This document shows, piece by piece, positions 7,586 to 16,748 of a stretch of DNA of 64,000 nt (position 1 is the stretch's first letter; every line of letters begins with the position of its first letter). The translations under genes and the position numbers were made by a program. The notes under the pieces were generated by a model. The model did not search any database. It was not told the DNA's origin and saw only the letters and a program-made list of their open reading frames with translations. The stretch covers positions 1-64,000 of the forward strand of contig JAZDKM010000247.1 of the NCBI GenBank assembly GCA_043803085.1, written 5' to 3'. Origin of the DNA: JAAEQG01 sp043803085. Lineage in GTDB: Bacteria > Planctomycetota > Phycisphaerae > UBA1845.

Positions 7586-10264
7586 CTACGGCTCCTGTTT
7601 GCTCTCGGTCGGTTCCTGGAGGACCGAGATGTCCGTGATCTCGAAGCTCGAACCGACGCCAATATACTCAAGGTACGGACAGATGTCAATTCCGGTCACC
7701 ACATTGTCGAACGCCCCGCTCGCGTCGGCGACCGTCGCGGAGACCTCGATCTCGCACGTCTCGGACTCGATCGTAGTGCCCGCCTGGCGGTAGACGCCGA
7801 TCCGCATCGTGTCCGTCACTCCGGTTTCCAGGCCGCTGATCGCGCGGAACTTGGCGCTCAGGCCCAGCATCTTGTGCCGGTCGCAGGCGACCAGCGGCTC
7901 CGGGGCGTCCATGGTCCGCAGCGGGGCCAGCCGGATATGGAGCGGCACCGGGGCGACGGCGAAACGGGCCCCATAGGCGACCGCACTGTCGAACGCCGAG
8001 GCGGCCGTGAAGGTCAGCGTCGCCGCGCCGACATCGACGCTTTCCACGATGGCGTAGTCGCCCGCGTTGTCGCCGTCGATCATATAGACCCGCGCCCCGA
8101 TCAGGTCAGCATGGAAGGTCGCCCCGGCGGCCACCAGCATGGTAGTGGAGCCACCAGAGGCGGACCCAGCGCGCGTATAGGCGCTGCTGAGTCCGAGCAT
8201 GGTGCCGCTGCCGGTCTCGGCCAGGTCCGGGGCCACGATCAGGCCCCGGGCCGTCACGAAGTACGCCCGGTGCCGGCCCCCCGTCGTGATATCCGGTCCG
8301 CTCGTCATCCATACGAAGTCCGCCCCTTCCAGCAGGGAGATCCCGCCCGTCCCGTGCCACAGGCACAGGACCTCCGCCCGTTGGGAATCGAGGAACATCG
8401 AGCAGTTCAGGCCGGCGTCGTAGCCGCCCGTCACGTAGTTGGCGATATCGTTTTTCCAGTCCTGGGCCAGCAGGCGGCCGACGCCGGGGATATCGATCAC
8501 GTTGGCATCGTTGCCGCCCATCAGTCGCAGTTGCAGCGACGAGATCATCAGGATCGAATTGCCCAGGACCTGGGCCGACCATTTTCCGTCCAGGCCCGGT
8601 CCGTAATGCGTATCGACAAACTGGACCGGCCGCTCGGAGGACGATTTGTAGATGTGCACGAACCCACCCGGGTGCGGAGCGAGGCACGTGTCCCCCGCCA
8701 CCATGAACCGCAGCGGCCGGCCCCGCTGGGCGTTCCCCTCGCGCTCATTGTAGGAAGTGAAGTATTCCGGCGAGGCGTGGGTCAGCGAGCTCGTCAAAAT
8801 GTCATACGGATTGTCGTCGGAGAGGGCCTGGCCCATGAGCGTCATGCCCTGGTAGCGGGCGATAGTCCCGGACTGCGGCGGCGTCACGATCGCGTCCGTC
8901 GAAGGGTCGTACTGATCGAGGAGGACGAGCGCGGTGTCCGGGACCGTCCCGATGGCCGTCTGCAAGGTGTCCCAGGCCCCGCTCGTCGCCCAGTTGCCCG
9001 TCTTGGCGATACTGGATTCGTTGTAGAAGATTGCCCCTTCCTGGGCCGCCGGGACCTGGCCGAGATCGATGGTGCGAAACACGTCGACCGTATCGAACAG
9101 GGCATTGAAGTCGGCATAAGCCTTCGTCGCCACGACCGCCCCGTTGGCCGGGAAATCAAGCGTTGCCTTGCACTGGGCCAGGTACTCCGTCGTGGAGGCC
9201 CCGCCGCCCGTCAGGACCGAGCCGCTGACGGTGATATCGTCGGTGTTCGGGGCCGCCTCCGTGACGGCCAGCGTGATCGTATTGCCCGCCGCCCCCGCCG
9301 TCGCCGCCTCGATATAGACGGCGCTGGCCTCCGCCCGGGCCGTGCAGCCGCAGTTGGCGGAATCGCCGTTGATCGCGTCCGCCAGGGCCTGGGCGTGGGC
9401 CGTGATCGTGGCCGCGGCCGCCGCCGCGATCGTCACGTCGCCCCCGGCGGCGATGTACTTGAACGTCCGGGTATTCACGGTGAAGATGTCCCCCGAGACC
9501 ATCAGCCCGGCGTCCCCGCCGCCGCCGGCGAAGTAGAGGGCCCCGTGCGCCTTCGTCAGTTTGGGCTGGTCCATATAGACCGTGACGGCGTTGCTCATCG
9601 CGGAATAGATCCCGCGCGTCGAGGAGTAGAACCGCCAGCGGACCTGGTACACGCCATTGCCGGACAGGTGGTAATCCGTGTCCTCCGCCTGGCTGGCCTC
9701 GGTCAGCGCCCCCAGGGCCACGCCGAAATCGCCGGGACCCGAGGAGACGGCGACGACCGCCGAGCCGGTCCAGTAGACGGTCTTGCACGCCTTGCCCTCG
9801 ACGGCCACCATGAGATAGGCCCCCTGCGTCGCCGCCTCCAGCGCGGCCGTCGCCGTGATCGCCGTCGCGGCCCCCGTCCAGATCCCGAGGTACGTCCAGG
9901 TCGAGCCGTTGTCGCCGCTGTAGACGACGCCCACCTCCTCGTTGTCCGTATCGTCCACGGCGTCCCAGCGGATCACGAAGCCGCGATAGATGGTCGAAGT
10001 CCCTCGCTTCTGGAAGATCACCTCCTGGAGGAAAGAGACCCCGGCGTAGGCGTCCACGTCGCCCAGGCCGTTCACGTCATCGAGGTCCAGGACCTCCGCC
10101 ATCCCGTAGAACTTCCGCAGGCAGCCGGCGAACCGCCCATCCACCCCGCTCAAGCGCCCCTGCTGCGCGACCCCGATCCGGGTCGGCGGGACGTCCATAT
10201 TCAGGCGCGGACCGTTCAACTGGTACACGAGATAGTTGTCGAGTTGTTCGCGGGTCGCGGGCAT
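7586..10264 (-). CDS. Podovirus tail nozzle / tail tubular protein B candidate, 892 aa
   Basis: Its length (about 800-900 aa), position before the ejection proteins, and N-terminal pattern (GPRLNMDVPPTRIG, followed by FAGCLRKFYGM) fit T7 gp12 / P22 gp10-like nozzle proteins, which begin with a fixed loop region and contain beta-propeller-like repeats. The interior has Ig-like and fibronectin-like stretches and an Ala/Thr-rich segment near 290-350. No signal peptide. The family call is by length, order and general pattern, not by a diagnostic motif. Confidence 0.6.
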   Translation of the reverse strand: MPATREQLDNYLVYQLNGPRLNMDVPPTRIGVAQQGRLSGVDGRFAGCLRKFYGMAEVLDLDDVNGLGDVDAYAGVSFLQEVIFQKRGTSTIYRGFVIRWDAVDDTDNEEVGVVYSGDNGSTWTYLGIWTGAATAITATAALEAATQGAYLMVAVEGKACKTVYWTGSAVVAVSSGPGDFGVALGALTEASQAEDTDYHLSGNGVYQVRWRFYSSTRGIYSAMSNAVTVYMDQPKLTKAHGALYFAGGGGDAGLMVSGDIFTVNTRTFKYIAAGGDVTIAAAAAATITAHAQALADAINGDSANCGCTARAEASAVYIEAATAGAAGNTITLAVTEAAPNTDDITVSGSVLTGGGASTTEYLAQCKATLDFPANGAVVATKAYADFNALFDTVDVFRTIDLGQVPAAQEGAIFYNESSIAKTGNWATSGAWDTLQTAIGTVPDTALVLLDQYDPSTDAIVTPPQSGTIARYQGMTLMGQALSDDNPYDILTSSLTHASPEYFTSYNEREGNAQRGRPLRFMVAGDTCLAPHPGGFVHIYKSSSERPVQFVDTHYGPGLDGKWSAQVLGNSILMISSLQLRLMGGNDANVIDIPGVGRLLAQDWKNDIANYVTGGYDAGLNCSMFLDSQRAEVLCLWHGTGGISLLEGADFVWMTSGPDITTGGRHRAYFVTARGLIVAPDLAETGSGTMLGLSSAYTRAGSASGGSTTMLVAAGATFHADLIGARVYMIDGDNAGDYAIVESVDVGAATLTFTAASAFDSAVAYGARFAVAPVPLHIRLAPLRTMDAPEPLVACDRHKMLGLSAKFRAISGLETGVTDTMRIGVYRQAGTTIESETCEIEVSATVADASGAFDNVVTGIDICPYLEYIGVGSSFEITDISVLQEPTESKQEP

Positions 10265-10277
10265 CGTCGGACTCAGG

Positions 10278-10298
10278 AATTATGAATTATGATTTTCC
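10278..10298. repeat. Heptanucleotide array in a gene junction
   Basis: GAATTAT, GAATTAT, GATTTTC: three units with period 7 in the 40-base gap between the 421-aa gene and the nozzle gene. Part of the dispersed heptad family. Confidence 0.6.
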
Positions 10299-10304
10299 AT
10301 TCGC

Positions 10305-11570
10305 TCATTTCTTCATCAGCTCCACCGAGAGCTCGGCATTTTCGTAAGTCCCATCATCCAGGCTGCCGGCGACCCGCAGGCTGTAGGTATAAGTCGCCGC
10401 CGCCGGCTGGTCGAGATAGGTCAACTGGAAGACCGTATACCCGCCATTGGTGATGGCGAGCGTCTTGGCCTTGAGCTGCGTCACTCCCCGGCGGAACGAG
10501 ACTGTCCCGTTTTGCAGCCCTGTCGCCACCGCCGACTGCACGCCGACCTCCGCCGTCAGCCGGACGAAGCCGGAAGGGACCACGACGTCGGCGACGCTCA
10601 GGATATTCGTGCCCGCCTGCACCCACGCCCCCGCGGCGGAGGTATCGGCTTCGAAGTTGCTCACGGCATTGTCCGCGACCTTGTCCGTCTCGATGGTCCC
10701 GGCCTTGATCCGGTCCCCCTGGATGAGCACCCCGGTCCCATCCTGACTGATGATGTTGAACCAATCGACGCCGGAATTGATGGAGCCTTGCAGGCCGTTG
10801 GGACTCAGACGCAGGCGGTAGACCGTGCCGAGGTTCAGCGTGATCGTGCCGGCCGTCATGGTCCCGAGGTCCGCTACGATGGCGGAGAGGACGTTCACGC
10901 TGATAAACCCGGCCGTGATCAGTTTGATGAATTGCGACTGCTCGAACGTCCCGCCGTTGTTGTAGCCGACGACGAACTGGCCCGCCGTCAGGCTCGGCTT
11001 GGCGGCCGCGCTGGACAGGACGGTCGGCGCGGCCACGTCCCAATAGAGCCAGGCGTTGGCGGTGTTCCCGGCCGCGACCACATGTTCCGTGCCCTGGTAC
11101 TTGACCTTGAAAGAGATCCAGGCGACGGAGCCGGCGATGGGGCTGTTGTTCGTGAAGCCGCCCTCGAACCCGTCGTAAGGGATCGGGATATCGATGTCAT
11201 CGAAGGCGTCCGCCCCCGCGGCGCCCGCCGGCCCGGCCGCCCCGAGTCCGGCCCCGCTGGTCACATAGCGGACGGTCGTCAGGCCAGGTGGGCCGGGTGG
11301 GCCCTGGGAGCCGTAGTAGTTGAAATTGATGCTCTGGGCCGCCGTCCCGCCCGCCTGGGCGGAGGCGACGATCAGGGCCTGGAGCTGGGCCTCGGTCAGG
11401 CCGCCCTTGTCCACACTGACGATATCGGCGAACCGCCGGGTCATCCGGCCCATCCCCAGCGTCGGCTGGCCGCCGAAACCGGGACCGGCCGGGACCAGCA
11501 GGCCCTGCAGGTAGGGGCCGGGTACGCCCGCGTTGGCGCCGAGACCGGGATAGTTGAGGACATCGGCCAT
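10305..11570 (-). CDS. Tail fibre-like protein with short collagen-like segment, 421 aa
   Basis: Contains a short Gly-Pro-Pro run (GPPGPPG, near residue 92) and a glycine/alanine-rich hinge, followed by beta-rich domains with motifs seen in siphovirus and podovirus tail-tip fibres (GTIETDKVADNAVSNF; VRLTAEVGVQ). Located between the adaptor and nozzle candidates. Probably forms a trimeric fibre or a tail-needle-like structure; receptor unknown. Confidence 0.65.
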   Translation of the reverse strand: MADVLNYPGLGANAGVPGPYLQGLLVPAGPGFGGQPTLGMGRMTRRFADIVSVDKGGLTEAQLQALIVASAQAGGTAAQSINFNYYGSQGPPGPPGLTTVRYVTSGAGLGAAGPAGAAGADAFDDIDIPIPYDGFEGGFTNNSPIAGSVAWISFKVKYQGTEHVVAAGNTANAWLYWDVAAPTVLSSAAAKPSLTAGQFVVGYNNGGTFEQSQFIKLITAGFISVNVLSAIVADLGTMTAGTITLNLGTVYRLRLSPNGLQGSINSGVDWFNIISQDGTGVLIQGDRIKAGTIETDKVADNAVSNFEADTSAAGAWVQAGTNILSVADVVVPSGFVRLTAEVGVQSAVATGLQNGTVSFRRGVTQLKAKTLAITNGGYTVFQLTYLDQPAAATYTYSLRVAGSLDDGTYENAELSVELMKK

Positions 11571-11581
11571 TTCGGATTCAG

Positions 11582-11609
11582 GAGTTATGAATTATCATTT
11601 ATGATTGTC
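11582..11609. repeat. Heptanucleotide array in a gene junction
   Basis: Four units (GAGTTAT, GAATTAT, CATTTAT, GATTGTC) with strict period 7 between the 512-aa and 421-aa genes. Confidence 0.65.
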
Positions 11610-11623
11610 CGGTTCCTCACCGC

Positions 11624-13162
11624 TCACAGGGCGTTGCCCTCGAAAGCGGCGTTCTGGATCGTGTCCGCGTCCGTCAGGCCCGCCCGCTGGAGCTGGGACA
11701 CGAAGGCCGACAGGCGCAGGTGCCGCAGGTTCTGGGTATAGACGGCCAGGCACCCCTGGGCCTTCTTCGTCACGCCCTGGCTGTTCAGCATCTCCCAGGC
11801 GATCCGCGGGGCGATAATGGCGTCGAGCCCGATGGGGATCTGCGGGGCGATCTCGTAGAAGATATAGCCGCCCGCCCCGGCCGCCGGGACCGGGTTCAAG
11901 GCCGCCGCCAGGGTCGCGGCCCGCGTCTCGACGTTGTAGGCGGTGATCTTGCGCTGCTGGATGTAGTTGCCGGTCGGACTGGTCCCCGTCACCTTGATGA
12001 TCCGCAGGATACTGCCGAGATAGGCGTTCACCTGGAGGTCGAGCGTCCCCTTGTAGGGCGTGGCCCCGAGCGTGGCGAGCGTCCCGGCCGCGTTCAGCGT
12101 GCAGGTCCCCGCGTGCAGGCGGGCCAGGCCGTTCGGCTGCGCCTCGACGGTGATCGTCTCGCCGTAGGCGATAGCGGAATCCTGCAATCTGAGCAGGTTC
12201 CCCTCGACCCAGACGCCCTTGCCCTTCATGTTGTAGCTGCTGCCCCGGTGGTAGAAGACCTTGCAGCCGTGCCCGACGTTGTAGTAGACGGCCTGGACCG
12301 GCCCGAAGCAGTCGGGCAGGACGTAATCGTTGGTCCCGCTGGCGACGCTGATCTCGATCGTGGCGACGATAGGGTCGCTCTCCTGCCGCTGCTTTTCCCC
12401 GAGGACCAGGGCGTAGACGTTCTCCGCTCGCTCGATGATCCAGTCGTCGCTGTAGAGGACGTTGATCGTCGGCTCGTTCGCCCACTTGCGGACCTGGCCG
12501 ATCATCCGGATCAAAAAGGCGGTCGCATAGTCGCTCGCCGAGCCGGAGGCGGTGACGGCGGTCCCGATGTCCTTCGTGAAGGCGACGCTCCCGGCGGCGG
12601 CGGTGAAGCTGGCGGCGGCGAAGGTATGGCCGACGAGGTGGCAGTGGATATAATAGGTCGTGTAATCGCAGTAGAAGGTGACGACCCCGGCATCGTTGGT
12701 CACCTTGGCCCCGCTGACGGGGTTCTCCCGGTCCCCGTCCGTCGAGAGCCACACTCGCGTCCCCGGCAGGGGCGCGCCCGCCGTCGTGCGGATCGTCAGG
12801 GTCACCAGGTAATCCCCGGGCCCCGCCCCGTGCAGGCCGATGACGTCCGCCAGGCCGTAGACGCTCCCGTTGCGGACGAAGATCTCCTGCCGGCCGACCG
12901 CGGAGGTGGTGATCGTGGAGTCCCAGAACTGGACGTAATAGTCCGCGTTGGCGGCCAGGGCCGTGACGGCGGCCGGGAACGTGCCCCGGTAGGCCCCGTT
13001 GCCGCTGTCCGTCATCGCCACGTCGTAGCTGCCCGCGGCGTGCCCCCCGGCCCCGTACGTCTCGAACGCCCCGCCCGCGATGTGGAACGCCTGGCCGGCC
13101 GCGTTGCGGACCCGGGCCGTCACGGTCTGCCCGGCGGTATAGTCGAGTTTCAGTTCGTTCAC
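11624..13162 (-). CDS. Head-tail adaptor-like structural protein, 512 aa
   Basis: The N-terminal 200 residues look like two Ig-like beta domains (TAGQTVTARVRN; LVTLTIRTTAGAPLPGTRV). The middle (IGQVRKWANEPTINVLYSDD, 225-260) resembles the helical core of tail adaptor proteins that bind the portal. It precedes the nozzle and fibre candidates. The adaptor call is from order and the helical core only. Confidence 0.55.
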   Translation of the reverse strand: MNELKLDYTAGQTVTARVRNAAGQAFHIAGGAFETYGAGGHAAGSYDVAMTDSGNGAYRGTFPAAVTALAANADYYVQFWDSTITTSAVGRQEIFVRNGSVYGLADVIGLHGAGPGDYLVTLTIRTTAGAPLPGTRVWLSTDGDRENPVSGAKVTNDAGVVTFYCDYTTYYIHCHLVGHTFAAASFTAAAGSVAFTKDIGTAVTASGSASDYATAFLIRMIGQVRKWANEPTINVLYSDDWIIERAENVYALVLGEKQRQESDPIVATIEISVASGTNDYVLPDCFGPVQAVYYNVGHGCKVFYHRGSSYNMKGKGVWVEGNLLRLQDSAIAYGETITVEAQPNGLARLHAGTCTLNAAGTLATLGATPYKGTLDLQVNAYLGSILRIIKVTGTSPTGNYIQQRKITAYNVETRAATLAAALNPVPAAGAGGYIFYEIAPQIPIGLDAIIAPRIAWEMLNSQGVTKKAQGCLAVYTQNLRHLRLSAFVSQLQRAGLTDADTIQNAAFEGNAL

Positions 13163-13190
13163 GAAACACCCCCTTCTGTGCGTTCTGTTC

Positions 13191-13220
13191 TTGACGGGGG
13201 AATGTACGGCATGCTATACT
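13191..13220 (+). promoter_or_regulatory. Sigma-70-like promoter for the inserted HNH gene
   Basis: TTGACG at 13191-13196, an 18-base spacer, then TATACT at 13215-13220. It points away from the minus-strand late operon and directly toward the plus-strand HNH gene. A hairpin (arms CAGCCAGCC at 13228-13236 and GGCTGGCTG at 13249-13257) lies immediately downstream in the leader. Confidence 0.7.
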
Positions 13221-13287
13221 GTACAAACAGCCAGCCGATTCGAGGTCGGGCTGGCTGGATTGACCACGACGATTGAAAGGAATCGCC

Positions 13288-13932
13288 ATGTCGGACGAGA
13301 TTGTAGCACCTGGGAAACGTGGAAGTCAATTCATAGACTTGGTGGGCCAGCGGTTCGGTTTGCTTACGGTCATCGCGGAGAGTCAGGTTCGCGCGAAGGA
13401 CGGTCATGTCCTGTGGGATTGCGACTGCGATTGTGGGGGAAGGAAAACCATCAGTTCCCATGCTCTCAGGAGAGGCCATACAACAAGTTGCGGGTGCAAA
13501 TCCTTGAAGCATGGTCTTGCACGCACCAAAGCCTATAACGCCTGGAAGGGCATGATGCACAGATGCTACAACGCCAAGTGCGCGGCCTATCAAGACTACG
13601 GGGCGCGTGGCATTCTGGTCTGTGACCGATGGCATTCTGTCGAGGCGTTCTGCGAGGACATGGCCGAGGGATGCAGGCCCGGTCTCAGCCTTGACCGCAT
13701 CGACAATAATGGACCCTATTGCAAGTCCAATTGCCGCTGGGCCACACAAAAGCAGCAGTGCAATAACAGACGAAACAATGTGAGTCTCACACATCTCGGC
13801 AGAACAATGACTATAAGTGAATGGGCCAGAGAACTCGGGATGACCCCGCAGGCCCTCTGGTATAGAATTAGAGGTGGCATGTCCACGGGCGATGCGCTGA
13901 CCTTGCCCCACCAGAACGTGCCGCCCAAGTAA
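13288..13932 (+). CDS. Free-standing HNH-type homing endonuclease candidate, 214 aa
   Basis: Recognised by the pattern GQRFGLLTVI, paired CDCDCG / CGC zinc-like cysteines, YNAWKGMMHRCYN, YGARGILVCDRW and LDRIDNNGPYCKSNCRWA. This is a common phage family of putative HNH homing nucleases. The start at 13288 has AAGGAA in front. It lies on the strand opposite to the structural genes, has its own promoter and lower G+C, and splits the tail block, all signs of a selfish insertion. The C-terminal 45 residues look like a helix-turn-helix (TISEWARELGMTPQALWYRI). Confidence 0.85.
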   Translation: MSDEIVAPGKRGSQFIDLVGQRFGLLTVIAESQVRAKDGHVLWDCDCDCGGRKTISSHALRRGHTTSCGCKSLKHGLARTKAYNAWKGMMHRCYNAKCAAYQDYGARGILVCDRWHSVEAFCEDMAEGCRPGLSLDRIDNNGPYCKSNCRWATQKQQCNNRRNNVSLTHLGRTMTISEWARELGMTPQALWYRIRGGMSTGDALTLPHQNVPPK

Positions 13933-13941
13933 ATACGACAT

Positions 13942-14100
13942 TCATTGTCCCTTTCTCTTCCTCGCGCCCTTGATCCTCTGAAACAGGCGCACGAGCGTCG
14001 CCCAGTGGCGGCGGCCCTTGCCGTAGCGGCCCCCGAGTTTCCGCTTGGCCTCGGACCAGGCCCGCTCGTCCGCCGGCGTCTTGACGAGGTTCGCCGGCAT
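13942..14100 (-). CDS. Small basic phage protein, 52 aa
   Basis: Start codon at 14100 overlaps the previous stop (TGATG). Sequence pattern W-x-x-AKRKLGG...HWATLVRLFQRIKG resembles a frequent small phage protein that recalls ProQ-like or plasmid-encoded basic proteins, but no function is established. The hydrophilic, Arg/Lys-rich C-terminus suggests nucleic acid or protein binding. Confidence 0.6.
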   Translation of the reverse strand: MPANLVKTPADERAWSEAKRKLGGRYGKGRRHWATLVRLFQRIKGARKRKGQ

Positions 14101-14411
14101 CAGGGCCGCTCCCGCAGCATCTGCTTGATCTCGCCCAACTGGTCCTTCATCCCCTCCGTCTGGGCCTCGATCCGGACGAGGGCCTGGTTGTACATCTCCA
14201 CGATCTTGTCCTGCTCGCGGTCGAGCTGCTGCTGGCTGCTCCACTTCTGCTGCTGCTCTTTGCAGTGGACGGCGACGTCGGATTCCAGGCGCTTCACATT
14301 GCCCCATTCCAGCGCCCCCAGGGCAACCGCCCCGAGAATGGCCAACAGTCCCATGCCGTTGAGACTCTTGACGATCCAGTTGCCCGCCCCGTTGTGATTC
14401 GCGCTGGTCAT
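14100..14411 (-). CDS. Single-pass membrane protein with coiled coil, 103 aa (lysis-accessory candidate)
   Basis: Start at 14411 with AGGGA upstream. One transmembrane helix (GMGLLAILGAVALGALEW, about 19-37) followed by a long glutamine-rich coiled coil. This layout fits an inner-membrane spanin-like or holin-associated protein, and it is coupled to the 52-aa gene. No endolysin was recognised next to it, so the lysis role is only a possibility. Confidence 0.6.
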   Translation of the reverse strand: MTSANHNGAGNWIVKSLNGMGLLAILGAVALGALEWGNVKRLESDVAVHCKEQQQKWSSQQQLDREQDKIVEMYNQALVRIEAQTEGMKDQLGEIKQMLRERP

Positions 14412-14433
14412 CGTTCGTTCCCTCATCGATCCG

Positions 14434-16248
14434 TTACGGTTCCCACTTGAACATGTCGTCCGAGCAGTTCGGGTCGTAGCCGCTCACGATGTCCCAGACC
14501 CCCGTCGTCGCGCAGTCGATCTGGACCCGGCAGGCTGGGTCATCCAGCCGCAGGTACTTGCCCGAGAGCTTGAGGCGGAAGATCTCCGAGCCGTTCGGAT
14601 CGATGATGATGTCGTTCGCATCGACATCCTGGAACTGATACCGCATCCCCGCCGCCGCCGGCAGCAGGGTGAAGGTGATCGTCCCGGTCGCCCCGCCGTT
14701 GGAAAAGGTCTTGCCGTTGTCGGCGGCGGTCAAGGTGTAGCTCGCGCTCTTGGAGACCCCGCCCGGTACGGTGGGCAGCGGCGTGAAGGTCGCCTTCGTC
14801 GTCTCGGTCGCGAAGTCGCCCGTCGTATAGCACAGCCAGCCCATCGGGTAGCCGCCGTCGACGGCGTCCCGCCAGACGATATCGCCGTCCTCGTAGTAGT
14901 AGCTGTCCGGCTGATTGTGGTCCCGGTAAGTCGCGATCCAGTCGGCCCCGGCGTCGCCGCTCTTCTGGTAGACGGGGTACGAGGGATAGCCCGCCCCCGC
15001 CAGTCCGATCGCCTGGAAGCCCGGGGCCTTCAGATTGCCCGTCCCGTCCGTGCCCCGGCCCAGCTCGATCACCTTGTCCGTCGAGCCGGTGAAGTCGCCG
15101 GCCGTGAACTGGGTCGCCAGCGAGACGACGGAGAGACAGGAGGCCCCGATCAGGACGTTGTTCTCGAACCGGCAGCCCCCGATCAGCAGGGGGACCGTCA
15201 TATTGTAATCGACCACGGGATCGCCGGGCGACGCCTCATCCTGATGCCCGCCCCAGAGCATATTGGAGCCGAGCGTGGCATCCCCGGCCGCCGCGCCGGC
15301 GCCCGTGACGAGAAAGACATCGCTCTCCGAGGTCCAGCCGAAGAGCTTCACCCGGGCCAGCGTATTGGACAGGATGATGTCGGCGGTCGTATTGGCCCCG
15401 AAGGTCACATCGTAGCCGTTGAACTGCCCCTGATTGACGTCGACCCCGTAGGTAGTAGCGGTCCGCACGGAGCCGCCGTACCAGGAGACCTCCCGGCTGC
15501 CGCCGTCGATCCGCAGGCCGGTCCCGCTGGAATGGATATGGCACTGGATGAAGGTCGTGAAGTCCATCGTCGCGTCCGCGTGCTGGGCGAGCTGGATCCC
15601 GTAGGTCGCGCAGTCGCTCACCCACACGTTCAGGAAGGTATTGCCCTGGCTGGTGACCAGGGGGTCCGTCGTGGTGACCCGGATCCCCGTAACGCCCGCC
15701 AGATCGTTCCCGTCGAGCCGCAGCCCCTCGAACTGGCCGCCCGTCAGGGCCAGCAGGTCCAGCATGATGTCGGAGACCGCGCCGTCCCAGGCGATAGTCG
15801 GGGCGCCGAGGCCCATCAGGCGAAAGCCGTTGACCTCCGTCGCCCCCGTGCCCACGCTCAGGGTCGCCGTGATCCGGTAGGTCCCCGCCGGCACGAGAAC
15901 GGCATAGCCGGAGGCGACGGCCGCGTCGAAGGCCGCCTGCAGGGCAACCGTATCGTCCGTGGTGGCGTCGCCCGTCGCCCCGTAGGGCGGCTGCGTGACA
16001 TTGAGCCATTGGGGCGGCTTGGAGCCCATCGTGGTCGCCCCGTCGAAATACGGGATGTCCCCGGCGTTCGGGTCGAGGCCGGCCAGGGCGTCGAGCAGGG
16101 CATCATGCTGCTGGGCGTCGAGCGTCGTCCGGGCCGCCGCCGCCGTGGCGTCGTCCAGGACGGTCCGCATGTAGGAGGAGGTATAGGGCGGGATGGGTGT
16201 CCCCGAGCCCGCCCGGCAGTTAAGCGTCCAGGACAGCAGTAGGAGCAA
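14434..16248 (-). CDS. Pectate-lyase-fold tailspike / surface protein, about 604 aa
   Basis: The segment PPYGATGDATTDDTVALQAA and PAGTYRI is the classic entry into a right-handed beta-helix of the pectate-lyase superfamily used in phage tailspikes. The body is beta-helix-like, with a beta-rich C-terminal head. The start is uncertain: a TTG at 16248 gives a leucine-rich leader with a lipobox-like LNC, an ATG at 16170 would give a cytoplasmic form, and the frame is open back to 16383. Probably binds or degrades a surface polysaccharide. Confidence 0.7.
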   Translation of the reverse strand: MLLLLSWTLNCRAGSGTPIPPYTSSYMRTVLDDATAAAARTTLDAQQHDALLDALAGLDPNAGDIPYFDGATTMGSKPPQWLNVTQPPYGATGDATTDDTVALQAAFDAAVASGYAVLVPAGTYRITATLSVGTGATEVNGFRLMGLGAPTIAWDGAVSDIMLDLLALTGGQFEGLRLDGNDLAGVTGIRVTTTDPLVTSQGNTFLNVWVSDCATYGIQLAQHADATMDFTTFIQCHIHSSGTGLRIDGGSREVSWYGGSVRTATTYGVDVNQGQFNGYDVTFGANTTADIILSNTLARVKLFGWTSESDVFLVTGAGAAAGDATLGSNMLWGGHQDEASPGDPVVDYNMTVPLLIGGCRFENNVLIGASCLSVVSLATQFTAGDFTGSTDKVIELGRGTDGTGNLKAPGFQAIGLAGAGYPSYPVYQKSGDAGADWIATYRDHNQPDSYYYEDGDIVWRDAVDGGYPMGWLCYTTGDFATETTKATFTPLPTVPGGVSKSASYTLTAADNGKTFSNGGATGTITFTLLPAAAGMRYQFQDVDANDIIIDPNGSEIFRLKLSGKYLRLDDPACRVQIDCATTGVWDIVSGYDPNCSDDMFKWEP

Positions 16249-16663
16249 AGACGCCGCCGTCCGGGCGGCGGAGCTTGATCCCCAGCTCGTCCCGGAGCAG
16301 CTTCGCCCGGTTCTCTTTACGCTTGGCATCGAAATTCTCCGCCTCATGGCGGGCATTGTAGGCAGCCTCGCGCAGGGCCGCACCCGCCGTCGTTTCAGGG
16401 TCCGGATGGAGGTACGAGAGGAACTTGGCGCAGGTCTCCGGTCCGACGTTCGGAAAACCCGGCCCGATCTCCAGGATGGGCAGGAAGACGCTGCGGTAGC
16501 ACAGCCACCTGGCCAGCATGAAGACGCCCGTCCGGCCGTGGCGGTAGCAAAAGAGGGAGTCCCGCAGGACCTCGTCGGACCCGCAGCGGTTGCGGCACCA
16601 GCGGAGGAACTCCGGGACCCCCGGGATCAGCTCGATCAGTTTCGGATCGTATACGCCCGCCAT
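16220..16663 (-). CDS. Unknown protein, 147 aa
   Basis: A helical protein with cysteine/arginine pairs (FLRWCRNRCGSDEVLRDSLF) and a charged C-terminus (RHEAENFDAKRKENRAKLL). It is preceded by GAGGA and overlaps the start of the tailspike gene. No family recognised. Its place between two adhesin-type genes suggests a chaperone or assembly factor, but nothing in the sequence proves it. Confidence 0.6.
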   Translation of the reverse strand: MAGVYDPKLIELIPGVPEFLRWCRNRCGSDEVLRDSLFCYRHGRTGVFMLARWLCYRSVFLPILEIGPGFPNVGPETCAKFLSYLHPDPETTAGAALREAAYNARHEAENFDAKRKENRAKLLRDELGIKLRRPDGGVFAPTAVLDA

Positions 16664-16673
16664 AGAAGGTTCC

Positions 16674-16748
16674 TCACGCCAGGCGCATGATCAGCCAGCC
16701 GATGGTTACGCCGCTCACGACACAGACGATAGGCAGCCAGCGGATCAT
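16674..16748 (-). CDS. Tiny membrane peptide, 24 aa
   Basis: Starts within the stop of the 852-aa gene (ATGA) and encodes a single hydrophobic helix (IVCVVSGVTIGWLIM). The overlap with the upstream stop is the main support; otherwise it is too short to be sure. Confidence 0.35.
   Translation of the reverse strand: MIRWLPIVCVVSGVTIGWLIMRLA

Noticed and set aside
7577..10285. Very long plus-strand open frame (about 900 codons) opposite the nozzle gene
   Set aside because: Arg/Pro/Gly/His-rich composition typical of the antisense of a GC-rich gene. The minus-strand protein has normal composition and fits the operon.
13159..13941. Minus-strand open frame opposite the HNH gene
   Set aside because: The plus strand encodes a recognisable HNH family protein with promoter and ribosome site.
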